Below the pieces are notes generated by a model. It was given only the letters and a program-made list of their open reading frames with translations, did no database searches and was not told the DNA's origin. The translations under genes and the position numbers were made by a program. Of a stretch of 64,000 bases of DNA, positions 33,155-40,899 are shown piece by piece (position 1 is the stretch's first letter; each line of letters begins with the position of its first letter). This stretch comes from JANXMY01 sp964251675 (lineage in GTDB: Bacteria > Armatimonadota > Armatimonadia > Armatimonadales > Capsulimonadaceae): positions 1-64,000 of the forward strand of contig CAXUKS010000015.1 in assembly GCA_964251675.1 (NCBI GenBank), in the 5' to 3' direction.

Positions 33155-34609
33155 CTAAATCGAGCCAATCGGCAGCCGGGCAACGCGGCCAGACAGGACG
33201 CCCACGGCGCGGTCCAGCACATCGCTTCCGGGCGTGTCCGGGGCGGCCACGTCGGGCTTAATGCCCGTGCCGCCAAACTCGGTGTGCCCGGTCGTCAGCA
33301 GCTTGCCGACGGTCATCGTGAAGCCTGCGCCGTCGCGCAGCATAATCAGCTTGACGTCCGACGCATCGCCAAAGGTCTTCGTACCGACCAATTTTGCGCC
33401 GCCGCTTTGCAGGGCCGCCGCCAGCATCTCGGCGGTGTTCGCCGTGCCGCCGTTGACCAGCACGACAATCGGGCAGGTCACTTTCGTGCCGGGCGTGATA
33501 GCGACGGTCTGAAGTTTCTTACCTTTGGTCTCCACATACCCGAATGCCGGGGCTGAAGTCAGCCGGGCGGCAATGGCCGCGCCGGACTCCAAAAGGCCGC
33601 CGGGGGAGTTCCGCAGATCAATAATCAGCCCTTTCGGGTCCGTGCCGAAGCCAGTCAGTGCCGCAGCAAACTGCTTGTCGGCATCGGTCGTGAACTGGTT
33701 GATTTTGATATAGCCGATGCCGCCGGGCAGGCTCCGCGAGGTCACTGCCGGAACGGTTGTCGCCGCCGCTGTGTCCAATGTAACAGCAACCGGCTGGGGC
33801 GTCCCCGCACGGGTGACGGCCAGTGCGATGCTTTTCACGGCGGGGTCTTCCATCTTTGTCTGCGCGTCGGCCAGGGATACCGAGCCGTCAATTTTCTTTT
33901 GCAGGGTGGTCACGAGCTTGTTGAAGGAAACCGGGTCGTCCTGAAGGGCCTTCAGGGCTTTCGTCTGCGTATACACCCAGGCGTCGTTGTAAACCCACTT
34001 GCCGTCGAGGGTCGTAATCACATCGCCCGACTGCAGCCCGGCCTTTTCGGCAGGGCTGCCAGGCAGGGGGGCTACCACGGTCAGCCGGTTCTCGGTGTAG
34101 GCAGGCAGGTCGGCGGTTTTGGCGTGGGCGATACGCCGGACAGCGAGTGCCGCGCCGAGGCCGTGGTAGGTTCCCTGCGACTGCCCGTTCAGCTCGGCAA
34201 CTTCCGGGGCTTCCAGAAAGCGCGAGTCGGGGTCCTGCAAAGAAGCCACCATAGCGGCGGCGGCTCCGTGCCCGAACTTAGCATCCGTGGGCAGTGGGTC
34301 TACATAGTGACGCTTGACCAGCAGATAGACCTGCTGGAACGTGGCCGCCGGACCGTCCCCGCTAAAATCTCCGGTGGTGTCGGCGTCATCATCAGGTTTG
34401 GCATCCGCCCCGTTCTGTGCCACAGTGGCGGGAGATTTGGCAGCCGTCAGGGTCAGCGGGCTTTGCGGGGAGGCGGACGCTCTCGGCTGATACAGATTAT
34501 GTCCCTGAGGCCGAGGCCCGAGGTGGGTTCCGGCGGCAAAAGCTCCAATGGTCAGTGCCCCGACGGCGAGCACTCCGGCGGTTCCGGTCGCGTTGATTTT
34601 CAACGACAT
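33155..34609 (-). CDS. S41-family pseudoprotease
   Basis: A 484-residue protein with the same layout as its downstream neighbour: membrane helix (AGVLAVGALTIGAFAAGTHL), a disordered linker, PDZ domain (LTVVAPLPGSPAEKAGLQSG) and S41 fold (IDLRNSPGGLLESGAAIA). The catalytic positions are replaced: Asn391 for Ser in NGGTANTAEM, Ser402 for Asp, Asp415 for Lys in KTFGDAS. It should therefore not cleave peptides by the usual mechanism and may bind substrates or regulate the active paralogue. GGAAAG sits next to the ATG, and a TATAAT lies about 60 nt upstream. Confidence 0.88.
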   Translation of the reverse strand: MSLKINATGTAGVLAVGALTIGAFAAGTHLGPRPQGHNLYQPRASASPQSPLTLTAAKSPATVAQNGADAKPDDDADTTGDFSGDGPAATFQQVYLLVKRHYVDPLPTDAKFGHGAAAAMVASLQDPDSRFLEAPEVAELNGQSQGTYHGLGAALAVRRIAHAKTADLPAYTENRLTVVAPLPGSPAEKAGLQSGDVITTLDGKWVYNDAWVYTQTKALKALQDDPVSFNKLVTTLQKKIDGSVSLADAQTKMEDPAVKSIALAVTRAGTPQPVAVTLDTAAATTVPAVTSRSLPGGIGYIKINQFTTDADKQFAAALTGFGTDPKGLIIDLRNSPGGLLESGAAIAARLTSAPAFGYVETKGKKLQTVAITPGTKVTCPIVVLVNGGTANTAEMLAAALQSGGAKLVGTKTFGDASDVKLIMLRDGAGFTMTVGKLLTTGHTEFGGTGIKPDVAAPDTPGSDVLDRAVGVLSGRVARLPIGSI

Positions 34610-34813
34610 CTTTCCTATTCTGGCCCGCAGTGGGCAGGAGACTACTTGGCTTGGAATGTATTATTATACCACCTGCCCCGCCTGCCGTCAACGCGGCCTA
34701 TTTGCCGTAAAATGAACAGTTTTGGGGTACTATATCAGTGGAATGCGTCTCTAGTTACGCAGAACATCCGTGCCGTGTTCCCGACTTGCAGGAAGGACCG
34801 CAAAACTTAATTT

Positions 34814-36691
34814 ATGGCCGAGCAAACTTTAGCAGACCAGGCCGATGCTCCCAGCACCTACACACCTATGAGTTTTACAGACCACCGCGAGGAGGCTTTT
34901 GCCGACCTGCGCGACCGATTAGCCGCCGATGACGACGATGTTTCCCTGCCTACGCCTGAAACCGTCCCCCTGTCTGCCAACCAGATGCGTGTCACCGACA
35001 ATCTGGAACAGCTTCTGGACATCCTGCCCCCGGACCTCCGTGCCGCCGTGGAAGCGGGCGACGTGTCCACGGGGCTGATTGAGATTATCATGGACCTCGG
35101 GCGCGATGCCGAGGCCCGCTTTGCGGATGGCAGCGTGGAATGGCTGCGCGAGGGCATTCCCGTCACGTCCGACGATATTGACTACGTCACCGCCCGCGTC
35201 GGCGCGTTCGGCAAAGACAACCGGGCGGGCATTGAGCGCACCCTGCACCGCATTTCCGGCATCCGCAACCGGCAGGGCCGCGTCGTCGGTCTCACCTGCC
35301 GCATCGGACGGGCTGTCTATGGCACTATCGACATCATGCGCGATGTCGTCGAGTCCGGCAAGTCCATTCTAATGCTTGGGCGACCCGGACGCGGCAAAAC
35401 CACCAAGCTGCGCGAAGTGGCCCGCGTACTGTCTGATGAGTTCAAGAAGCGCGTCATCATTGTAGACACATCCAACGAAATCGCCGGGGACGGGGACATC
35501 CCGCATCCCGCGATTGGCCGTGCCCGCCGGATGCAGGTCATTGAACCTGACTTGCAGCACGCGGTCATGATCGAAGCCGTCGAAAACCATATGCCGGAAG
35601 TCGTCGTTATCGACGAAATCGGCGTGGAGCAGGAAGCCTTCGCCGCCCGCACTATCGCCGAGCGCGGCGTGCAGCTTGTCGGCACGGCCCACGGCAACTC
35701 ATTAGAGAACCTGCTGATGAACCCGACCCTGTCGGATTTGATCGGCGGCATTCAGGCCGTGACGCTCTCCGATGAAGAAGCCAAAAAGCGCGGCACGCAG
35801 AAGACCGTTTTGGAGCGCAAGGCCCCGCCGACGTTCGAAGTCATTATTGAGATCATGGAAGTGGACAAGCTTGCCATCCACCATGATGTGACTCGCACCG
35901 TGGACCGGATGCTGCGCGGCGGCCAGCCCCGCCCGGAAATCCGCGTTCGCAATGCGTCGGGCCAGGTCGAAGTCATCCAGAAGTCTGACCTGGAGGCCCC
36001 GCGCCCGCCGGACCGCGACCGGACGCCGAACTTGTTTGACGAAGGCACACGCGGACGTGGCAACTTCGGCAGCAGCACGTCGTACCCGGCCCCCACCCGC
36101 GACTCATCGCGGGAGGACCTGTCCGCCCCGGCCCCGTCGCGCATTGCCCCGCCGACGGCCTCGGGAGAAACGCTGACGCCCGACTCGGCCCCGCCCAAGC
36201 TCTCCAATGGCAAGCCGTTGCCGCAGACCCTGCGCGTCTTCCCCTACGGCGTCAGCCGCAGCCGCCTGGAGCGGGCCATCCGCACCCTGCGCGTCTCGGC
36301 GTACATCTCGAAAGACGTCAAAGACAGCGATGTCATTATCGCCCTGAAGGCCAACTACCGCAAAGAGCCTGCGAAATTGCAGGAGGGCATCACGCGCAAT
36401 CTGCCGACGTATGTGATCAAAAGCAATACCTACGTGCAGATCGAAAGCGTCCTGCGCGAAATCTTCCGCATGCCGCAGGAAGTCTCCGAAGAAGATATCG
36501 CCGTCTCGCAGATGGAGGAAGCCATTGAAGAGATTACGAACGACACCTCGGGCGGTCTGAACTCGCTGGAGCTGGCCCCGCAGAACTCGTTCCTGCGCCG
36601 CTTGCAGCACCAGATCGCGGAAAACTACAAGATGGTTTCCGAGAGCATCGGCCAGGAGCCAAACCGCCGCGTCCGGGTGAGCCGTCCGTAA
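34814..36691 (+). CDS. R3H-domain AAA ATPase (Ycf45/SpoIIIAA-like)
   Basis: A 625-residue protein. After about 130 residues (including LEQLLDILPPDLRAAVEAGD) comes an ATPase of the SpoIIIAA/Ycf45 type: Walker A LGRPGRGKTTKLREVA near residue 195 and Walker B EVVVIDEIGVEQEAF near 258. A disordered Pro/Arg/Ser linker follows, then a region of unknown fold (LRVFPYGVSRSRLERAIRTL). The C-terminal R3H motif carries the Arg-x3-His pair in RRLQHQIAENY, with SESIGQEPNRRV after it, and is predicted to bind single-stranded nucleic acid. The protein is known in cyanobacteria, plastids and several other phyla; its role is unclear. Confidence 0.88.
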   Translation: MAEQTLADQADAPSTYTPMSFTDHREEAFADLRDRLAADDDDVSLPTPETVPLSANQMRVTDNLEQLLDILPPDLRAAVEAGDVSTGLIEIIMDLGRDAEARFADGSVEWLREGIPVTSDDIDYVTARVGAFGKDNRAGIERTLHRISGIRNRQGRVVGLTCRIGRAVYGTIDIMRDVVESGKSILMLGRPGRGKTTKLREVARVLSDEFKKRVIIVDTSNEIAGDGDIPHPAIGRARRMQVIEPDLQHAVMIEAVENHMPEVVVIDEIGVEQEAFAARTIAERGVQLVGTAHGNSLENLLMNPTLSDLIGGIQAVTLSDEEAKKRGTQKTVLERKAPPTFEVIIEIMEVDKLAIHHDVTRTVDRMLRGGQPRPEIRVRNASGQVEVIQKSDLEAPRPPDRDRTPNLFDEGTRGRGNFGSSTSYPAPTRDSSREDLSAPAPSRIAPPTASGETLTPDSAPPKLSNGKPLPQTLRVFPYGVSRSRLERAIRTLRVSAYISKDVKDSDVIIALKANYRKEPAKLQEGITRNLPTYVIKSNTYVQIESVLREIFRMPQEVSEEDIAVSQMEEAIEEITNDTSGGLNSLELAPQNSFLRRLQHQIAENYKMVSESIGQEPNRRVRVSRP

Positions 36692-36692
36692 C

Positions 36693-36818
36693 AGCCCCCC
36701 CGCCCCCAATAATGGGGGAGCTAGAGTAGGGGCGCGATTTATTGCGCCCTCTTGTCTATATCGCGCCCTTCCGTCTTGTTCCTATTCCGGCTCCCCCATT
36801 ATTGGGGGCGGGGGGGCT
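36693..36818. repeat. REP-C inverted pair
   Basis: Arms at 36693-36721 and 36790-36818 are exact reverse complements over 29 nt. Each is built on the palindrome CCCCCAATAATGGGGG (or its complement). A further copy of the palindrome lies at 26583-26598. The right arm ends 12 nt before the tmk ATG, so it forms part of its 5' region. Confidence 0.88.
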
Positions 36819-36830
36819 TGCTGACTACCT

Positions 36831-37436
36831 ATGTTTATCACCTTTGAAGGCGTCGAAGGCGCGGGCAAGACCACCCAAATTCGGCTGCTCACTGATCGCC
36901 TGCGCCAGTCAGGCCGGACCGACATTCTGACCACTCGCGAGCCGGGCGACGGGCCGCTGGGAACCGAGCTGCGCCGTCTGGCCCTGCATCCGCCCGAAGG
37001 CGTTCAAGTGGCCCCCCGCGCCGAGCTGCTGATCATGCTGGCCGACCGTGCCCAGCACGTCGCGCAGGTCATCCGGCCTCATTTGGAGAGTGGCGGCATC
37101 GTGGTCTGTGACCGCTACGCTGACTCGTCGGTGGCTTATCAGGGCTATGGGCGGGGTCTGGACGTGGCCGAAATTAGGCGTCTGAACACCTGGGCCACGG
37201 ATGGGCTGTTGCCCGATTTGACGGTGCTTTTAGACCTGGACCCGGCGGTGGGGCTGGCGCGGCAGAACGAGCGCAATGTGATGGAAGCGCAATCGCTGGC
37301 TTTCCACACCCGTATTCGGGAGGGCTTTCTCGCGCTGGCCGAGGCTGCCCCCGCGCAGTGGCGCGTGTTAGACGCCGCCCGCCCGCCGGAAGCCATCCAC
37401 GCTGACATCTGGGCCGCCGTCGAGCCTCACCTATGA
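36831..37436 (+). CDS. tmk: thymidylate kinase
   Basis: A 201-residue enzyme that phosphorylates dTMP to dTDP. Residues 1-20 contain the P-loop FEGVEGAGKTTQ. TTREPGDGPLGTELR and VVCDRYADSSVAYQGYGRGLD carry the substrate-binding DR-type motif, and LLDLDPAVGLAR is typical of the family. The length is standard. The stop overlaps the start of the next gene by 4 nt (ATGA). The tmk-darA-holB order is shared with Firmicutes. Confidence 0.96.
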   Translation: MFITFEGVEGAGKTTQIRLLTDRLRQSGRTDILTTREPGDGPLGTELRRLALHPPEGVQVAPRAELLIMLADRAQHVAQVIRPHLESGGIVVCDRYADSSVAYQGYGRGLDVAEIRRLNTWATDGLLPDLTVLLDLDPAVGLARQNERNVMEAQSLAFHTRIREGFLALAEAAPAQWRVLDAARPPEAIHADIWAAVEPHL

Positions 37437-37771
37437 AACTCATCATTGCGATTGCTCACGAACGCGACAAGCACAAGCTCGGCGATGCCCTGACGCAAAA
37501 CGGACTGACCTTTACCAAACTCGGCAGTACGGGCGGCTTTCTGCGCCAGGGCAATGTCACCGTGCTGATTGGTGTGGAGGACGACGATGCCCTGCGTGTG
37601 ATGGCGATTGTCCGCGAAGCCTGCCAGTCGTCAGAAGGCTTCGTCAATGTCCCCCCGGAGATGTCCGGCCCCGCCGCTCTTCTGGGCGCTCTGTCCCCAC
37701 ACCCGGTCCGGGTGGAATCAGGCGGCGCGGTGGCGTTCGTGGTCAATGTAGACAGCTTTGAGCGGTTTTAA
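37433..37771 (+). CDS. darA: cyclic-di-AMP receptor, PstA/DarA family
   Basis: A 112-residue PII-like protein (DUF970). The family's signature runs from GLTFTKLGSTGGFLRQGNVT to VLIGVEDDD, and the C-terminus GGAVAFVVNVDSFERF is also conserved. Trimeric relatives in Bacillus and Staphylococcus bind cyclic di-AMP. The ATG overlaps the tmk stop, so it is translationally coupled. Its presence implies that this organism uses cyclic di-AMP; no cyclase gene lies in the window. Confidence 0.93.
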   Translation: MKLIIAIAHERDKHKLGDALTQNGLTFTKLGSTGGFLRQGNVTVLIGVEDDDALRVMAIVREACQSSEGFVNVPPEMSGPAALLGALSPHPVRVESGGAVAFVVNVDSFERF

Positions 37772-37797
37772 CAGCCGCAAATTTATCCAGCCTTTCG

Positions 37798-37937
37798 GAG
37801 ACCTACCACCTTGTTCCCTCGTCCCTCAGTCACAGGGTCCTTCCTAAAGGAAGGATCAAGAGCGCGGCAAAAGCTCGGTGTATTTTGTCCTAATCCTTCC
37901 TTTAGGAAGGACCCTGCGAAGCAAGGAAGGTAGGTTT
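37798..37937. repeat. REP-B inverted pair between darA and holB
   Basis: The left arm at 37798-37857 has an insertion variant in its centre (GTTCCCTCGTCCCTCAGTCA). The right arm at 37891-37937 keeps the CCCTGCGAAGCAAGG form. Both contain the hairpin TCCTTCCTAAAGGAAGGA and end in CCTACC/GGTAGG. The right arm runs up to 4 nt before the holB ATG, and its AAGGAAGGTAGG could serve as ribosome-binding site. Confidence 0.88.
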
Positions 37938-37940
37938 CTT

Positions 37941-39044
37941 ATGCTTCAAGACATTCTCGGACAACCCTATGCCGTGCGCGTGCTGGAAAACGCGCTGACC
38001 CATCAGCGGTTGGCCGGGTCCTACCTCTTTGTCGGCCCCGACGGGGTGGGGAAGGCGACGGCGGCGCGGCAGTTTGCCAAAGCTCTCTGCGGGGCAACCG
38101 CCGACACGGACCCCATTGCCCGCGCCATTGAGGCCGGGCGCTCCCCCGATGTCCGCAGCGTAGATCCGCCGCCGTCGCGCATCACCAGCATTGCCCAAAT
38201 CTGGCCCCGGCAGGGGCACAAAGAACACTCTCCCGACAATGCCCTCCTGCGCGATCTGCAATTTGAGCCGATCTCTGCTCCCAAGCGCGTCTTTATCCTG
38301 CATGATGCCGAGGCGCTGGGGCGGGGCGGGGCGGATGCTGGGAACAGCCTGCTGAAGTCGCTGGAAGAGCCGCCGCCGTATGCCCATTTCCTGCTGACGG
38401 CCAGCTCCATTGGCGGCGTCATGCCGACTATCGTGTCCCGCTGTCAGGTGGTGCATTTCGGCCTGCTGCCCGCGTCTGACATTGAGCAGGCACTGGTGTC
38501 CCGGTTTGAAGTTGCTCCCGCCCAGGCCCGGTTCCTGTCGGCATACTGCGAGGGGCGGCTGGGCCGGGCCGTCGTGCTGTCCCGCTCGCCCGCACTGCTG
38601 TCGGGCCGGGAGGCCCTGCTGGATTTGGCCCGTGACCTGCTGACGGCACCGGCGATCAAAAGCTTCAAACTAGGCGAAGACTTCCGCAAGCTGGCTCCCA
38701 AAATGGAAGCCGGGGAGGACGCCGACGAGGCCGAGGGGGAAAAAGAGAAAACGGGCCGGGAGCCGCTGACCCGCGCTTTGGACCTGCTAGCAGCGTATGT
38801 CCGCGATGTGCTGGCTGTGGCTGTCGCCGGGCCGTCACGGGCGTCTCTAGTGAATGTAGACCGGCGCGAGGAGATTGTGTCGCTGGCGTCGTCCTGGACG
38901 CTGGAGCGGCTGGAACGGGCGCTGGGGCTGATTTTGGACATCCGGCAGGCGGTGGAGCGCAATGCGAACAGCCAGCTTGCCGTAGAAGTGCTATTTACGC
39001 AGATGATGAGCGTGCAAAACTATGAGCCTGGGACACGGGGCTGA
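37941..39044 (+). CDS. holB: DNA polymerase III subunit delta'
   Basis: About 367 residues from ATG 37941 (MLQDILGQPYAVRVLENALT). This is a clamp-loader ATPase-like protein with GPDGVGKATAARQFAKAL (P-loop-like), ILHDAEAL, NSLLKSLEEPPPYAHFLL and the sensor SRC motif in TIVSRCQVV. The Zn-binding Cys cluster found in many delta' subunits is not visible. The upstream frame back to 37878 only translates the repeat and is rejected. The stop codon TGA (39042-39044) lies in the loop of a REP-A palindrome. Confidence 0.9.
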   Translation: MLQDILGQPYAVRVLENALTHQRLAGSYLFVGPDGVGKATAARQFAKALCGATADTDPIARAIEAGRSPDVRSVDPPPSRITSIAQIWPRQGHKEHSPDNALLRDLQFEPISAPKRVFILHDAEALGRGGADAGNSLLKSLEEPPPYAHFLLTASSIGGVMPTIVSRCQVVHFGLLPASDIEQALVSRFEVAPAQARFLSAYCEGRLGRAVVLSRSPALLSGREALLDLARDLLTAPAIKSFKLGEDFRKLAPKMEAGEDADEAEGEKEKTGREPLTRALDLLAAYVRDVLAVAVAGPSRASLVNVDRREEIVSLASSWTLERLERALGLILDIRQAVERNANSQLAVEVLFTQMMSVQNYEPGTRG

Positions 39045-39053
39045 ACCCCCGTG
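39034..39053. repeat. REP-A palindrome, copy 3
   Basis: CACGGGGCTGAACCCCCGTG, identical to 12613-12632. It encodes the last residues and stop codon of holB and lies between two convergent genes, where it may act as a bidirectional terminator. Confidence 0.85.
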
Positions 39054-39058
39054 TTATT

Positions 39059-39508
39059 CTACCGCCGAATCACCGCCCCGCCCAATGCGACTTTCCCTAA
39101 CTCCTCCGACGCCGCCGCCCGGACTGCCGGGTTCGAGTCCCGCGCCGCCAGACTGGACAGCGTGGCTTTGGCCGACAGGCATTCGATGGGGCGCTTGAGG
39201 CTGATATATGGCTCCCGCAGGACGGTTCCAATGCGTGTGACCGCCTGCAGGCGGGCAGCAGGCGCGGCGTCTCGTGCGTGCCGCTCCAGACGGGGCAGAT
39301 AGTCCGCGTGGGGCAGGGCAGGGTCGGTCAGCGTGCCCGCCCGCAGGGCAGCCTCGCGGGGCTGGTCCACGGCGTAGTATTTAATTGCATAAAACGTCGG
39401 GGTCAGGAACAGCAGCAGGGTGACGGCGAATGTCACGCGCATTAGCCCCTTCCAGAACGGCGGCAGGGCTGGCTTTGGCGGGGCAGACGATGACTCTTCC
39501 GGGGGCAT
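39059..39508 (-). CDS. membrane protein with HEAT-like repeat
   Basis: A 149-residue protein. A Pro/Ser-rich N-terminus is followed by one membrane helix (MRVTFAVTLLLFLTPTFYAI) and a C-terminal helical region whose pattern suggests two HEAT-type repeats (AARLQAVTRIGTVLREPY and NPAVRAAASEELGKVALGGA). No named family. TATACT on the minus strand at 39514-39519 lies 5 nt before the ATG, consistent with a leaderless transcript, and the porin gene ends 16 nt upstream. Confidence 0.65.
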   Translation of the reverse strand: MPPEESSSAPPKPALPPFWKGLMRVTFAVTLLLFLTPTFYAIKYYAVDQPREAALRAGTLTDPALPHADYLPRLERHARDAAPAARLQAVTRIGTVLREPYISLKRPIECLSAKATLSSLAARDSNPAVRAAASEELGKVALGGAVIRR

Positions 39509-39523
39509 AGCCCAGTATACCCC

Positions 39524-40744
39524 CTAAAACCGCAGCAGCACCTGGAATGTCAGCCGGTGGCGGACCTCGCCGCCCTCGTCGCGGGGAACATCGCGCAGGT
39601 ACTGGTACAGAACGCGGTAGGTCAGGCTTTTGCTGGAGGCATAGGTGAAGCCCGCCGACGAGCGGGAGGCGCTGCTGTTGCCGACCGGATACACAAACAG
39701 CGACTGCGAGAGCGCCGCGCTCAGGCGGCCCCCGAAGCGGTAGTCTCCCTCGGCGTAATAGCCCAGAACCCGCTGGTCGCCGTCTGCCCCGGCCACAATC
39801 TCCCCCCGCGCCGTAGTGCGCTTGAAGCCGTAAGAGGCATCCCCCCCGATGCGGCTTTTGCTGACAAACCCGCCCCGGTCGGCACGCACCCGGCCCGACG
39901 GCGGCAGCTCAGAGGCATACGGGTCATTTTTGGTGATGTCTGTAATTGGCAGGCGGCCCTGCAGGAGCGAGCCGCCGACATTGACCACGCCGTTGCGGGT
40001 CGTGAAGGTCCGGCCCAGGCGAAACGTCACCAGACGGCTGGGAACGCCGTACAGATGGTTTGGGCCGGTTCCGGTGGTCACAGCCAGGTCATAGTTCAGG
40101 AAGCCGTAGGCGCGGCCTGAAATCGCCGCACCGAAGTCCGTTCGCAGGCCGAGCGACTGCGAATAGAGCGGCTGCAAAATCAGCAGGTGCGGGTCATACA
40201 CGGCCAGCAGGCCGAAGGGAACCTGAAACTGGCCGATTTTGAGATAGGCGGTCGAGTTGAAGTCCGACTCGATAGGCAGGCGATATATCACATACGCCTC
40301 GCCAAGCTGCACATCCTGTTTGCTTCCGTGCAGGGTATCCGGCGGGTTCTCTGCAAGGATCTGCACGTAGACGTTGCCGTGGGCCGTGCCGCTTTTGGAA
40401 ATGGCGTGCTGCACGTCCACCTCCACAGTGTTTGCCCAGATGCCCCCGGTGCGCCCGGTGTCCGCCGTGCGCGTGCGAAGGTCCAGCGCCCCGCTGACCA
40501 GAAAGCCGCGCCCCAGCGGAATGGGGTCCGGCAGCGGCACTTCCGGCGGCGGCTGGTCCGTCGGCGGTGGAAGCTGCGCGGAGGCGGGCAGGGCCGGAGG
40601 CGTAATTTGCGGCGTGACCGGCGGGGCAGCAGGCGGAGCTGGCGGCGTCTGGCCGTGGGCGGCAGGCAGCACCAGGGCAAGCCCCGCCAGCATCACAGGG
40701 CGAATTAAAAAGTGGGATAGAAACAGGCAGTGGAAGCGAGGCAT
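39524..40744 (-). CDS. outer-membrane porin-like beta-barrel protein
   Basis: About 406 residues from ATG 40744, with AAGAGAG just upstream. A signal peptide (RPVMLAGLALVLPAAHG) leads to a long Pro-rich segment, then a region of alternating beta strands with aromatic girdles (NSTAYLKIGQFQVPFGLLAVYDPHLL, LTYRVLYQYLRDVPRDEG). The last residue is Phe (VLLRF), as in many outer-membrane barrels. It looks like a phosphate-selective or general porin-type barrel, but no family signature is decisive. It is divergent from the multi-GAF gene. Confidence 0.7.
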   Translation of the reverse strand: MPRFHCLFLSHFLIRPVMLAGLALVLPAAHGQTPPAPPAAPPVTPQITPPALPASAQLPPPTDQPPPEVPLPDPIPLGRGFLVSGALDLRTRTADTGRTGGIWANTVEVDVQHAISKSGTAHGNVYVQILAENPPDTLHGSKQDVQLGEAYVIYRLPIESDFNSTAYLKIGQFQVPFGLLAVYDPHLLILQPLYSQSLGLRTDFGAAISGRAYGFLNYDLAVTTGTGPNHLYGVPSRLVTFRLGRTFTTRNGVVNVGGSLLQGRLPITDITKNDPYASELPPSGRVRADRGGFVSKSRIGGDASYGFKRTTARGEIVAGADGDQRVLGYYAEGDYRFGGRLSAALSQSLFVYPVGNSSASRSSAGFTYASSKSLTYRVLYQYLRDVPRDEGGEVRHRLTFQVLLRF

Positions 40745-40752
40745 ATTCTCTC

Positions 40753-40781
40753 TTGACAGCGGGGCGTGATTGTGGCACAAT
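40753..40781 (+). promoter_or_regulatory. promoter of the multi-GAF gene
   Basis: TTGACA at 40753-40758, a 17-nt spacer and CACAAT at 40776-40781, leaving a leader of about 110 nt. The -35 box starts 9 nt from the start codon of the divergent porin gene, so the two may share regulation. Confidence 0.6.
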
Positions 40782-40899
40782 GCAGACGATGTAAACTTGC
40801 TGACCGGTCTTCAACAAGTCAACAGACAGCAAATGACCGGCTGATGTTTCATCATTTTTTGCCCGAAACCTAACTGACCGGAAGCAGGCCCCGCTTTTG

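Noticed and set aside
37878..37940. A longer N-terminus for HolB
   Set aside because: The added codons translate the REP-B repeat; homologous delta' proteins start at the ILGQ...A..L motif near ATG 37941.
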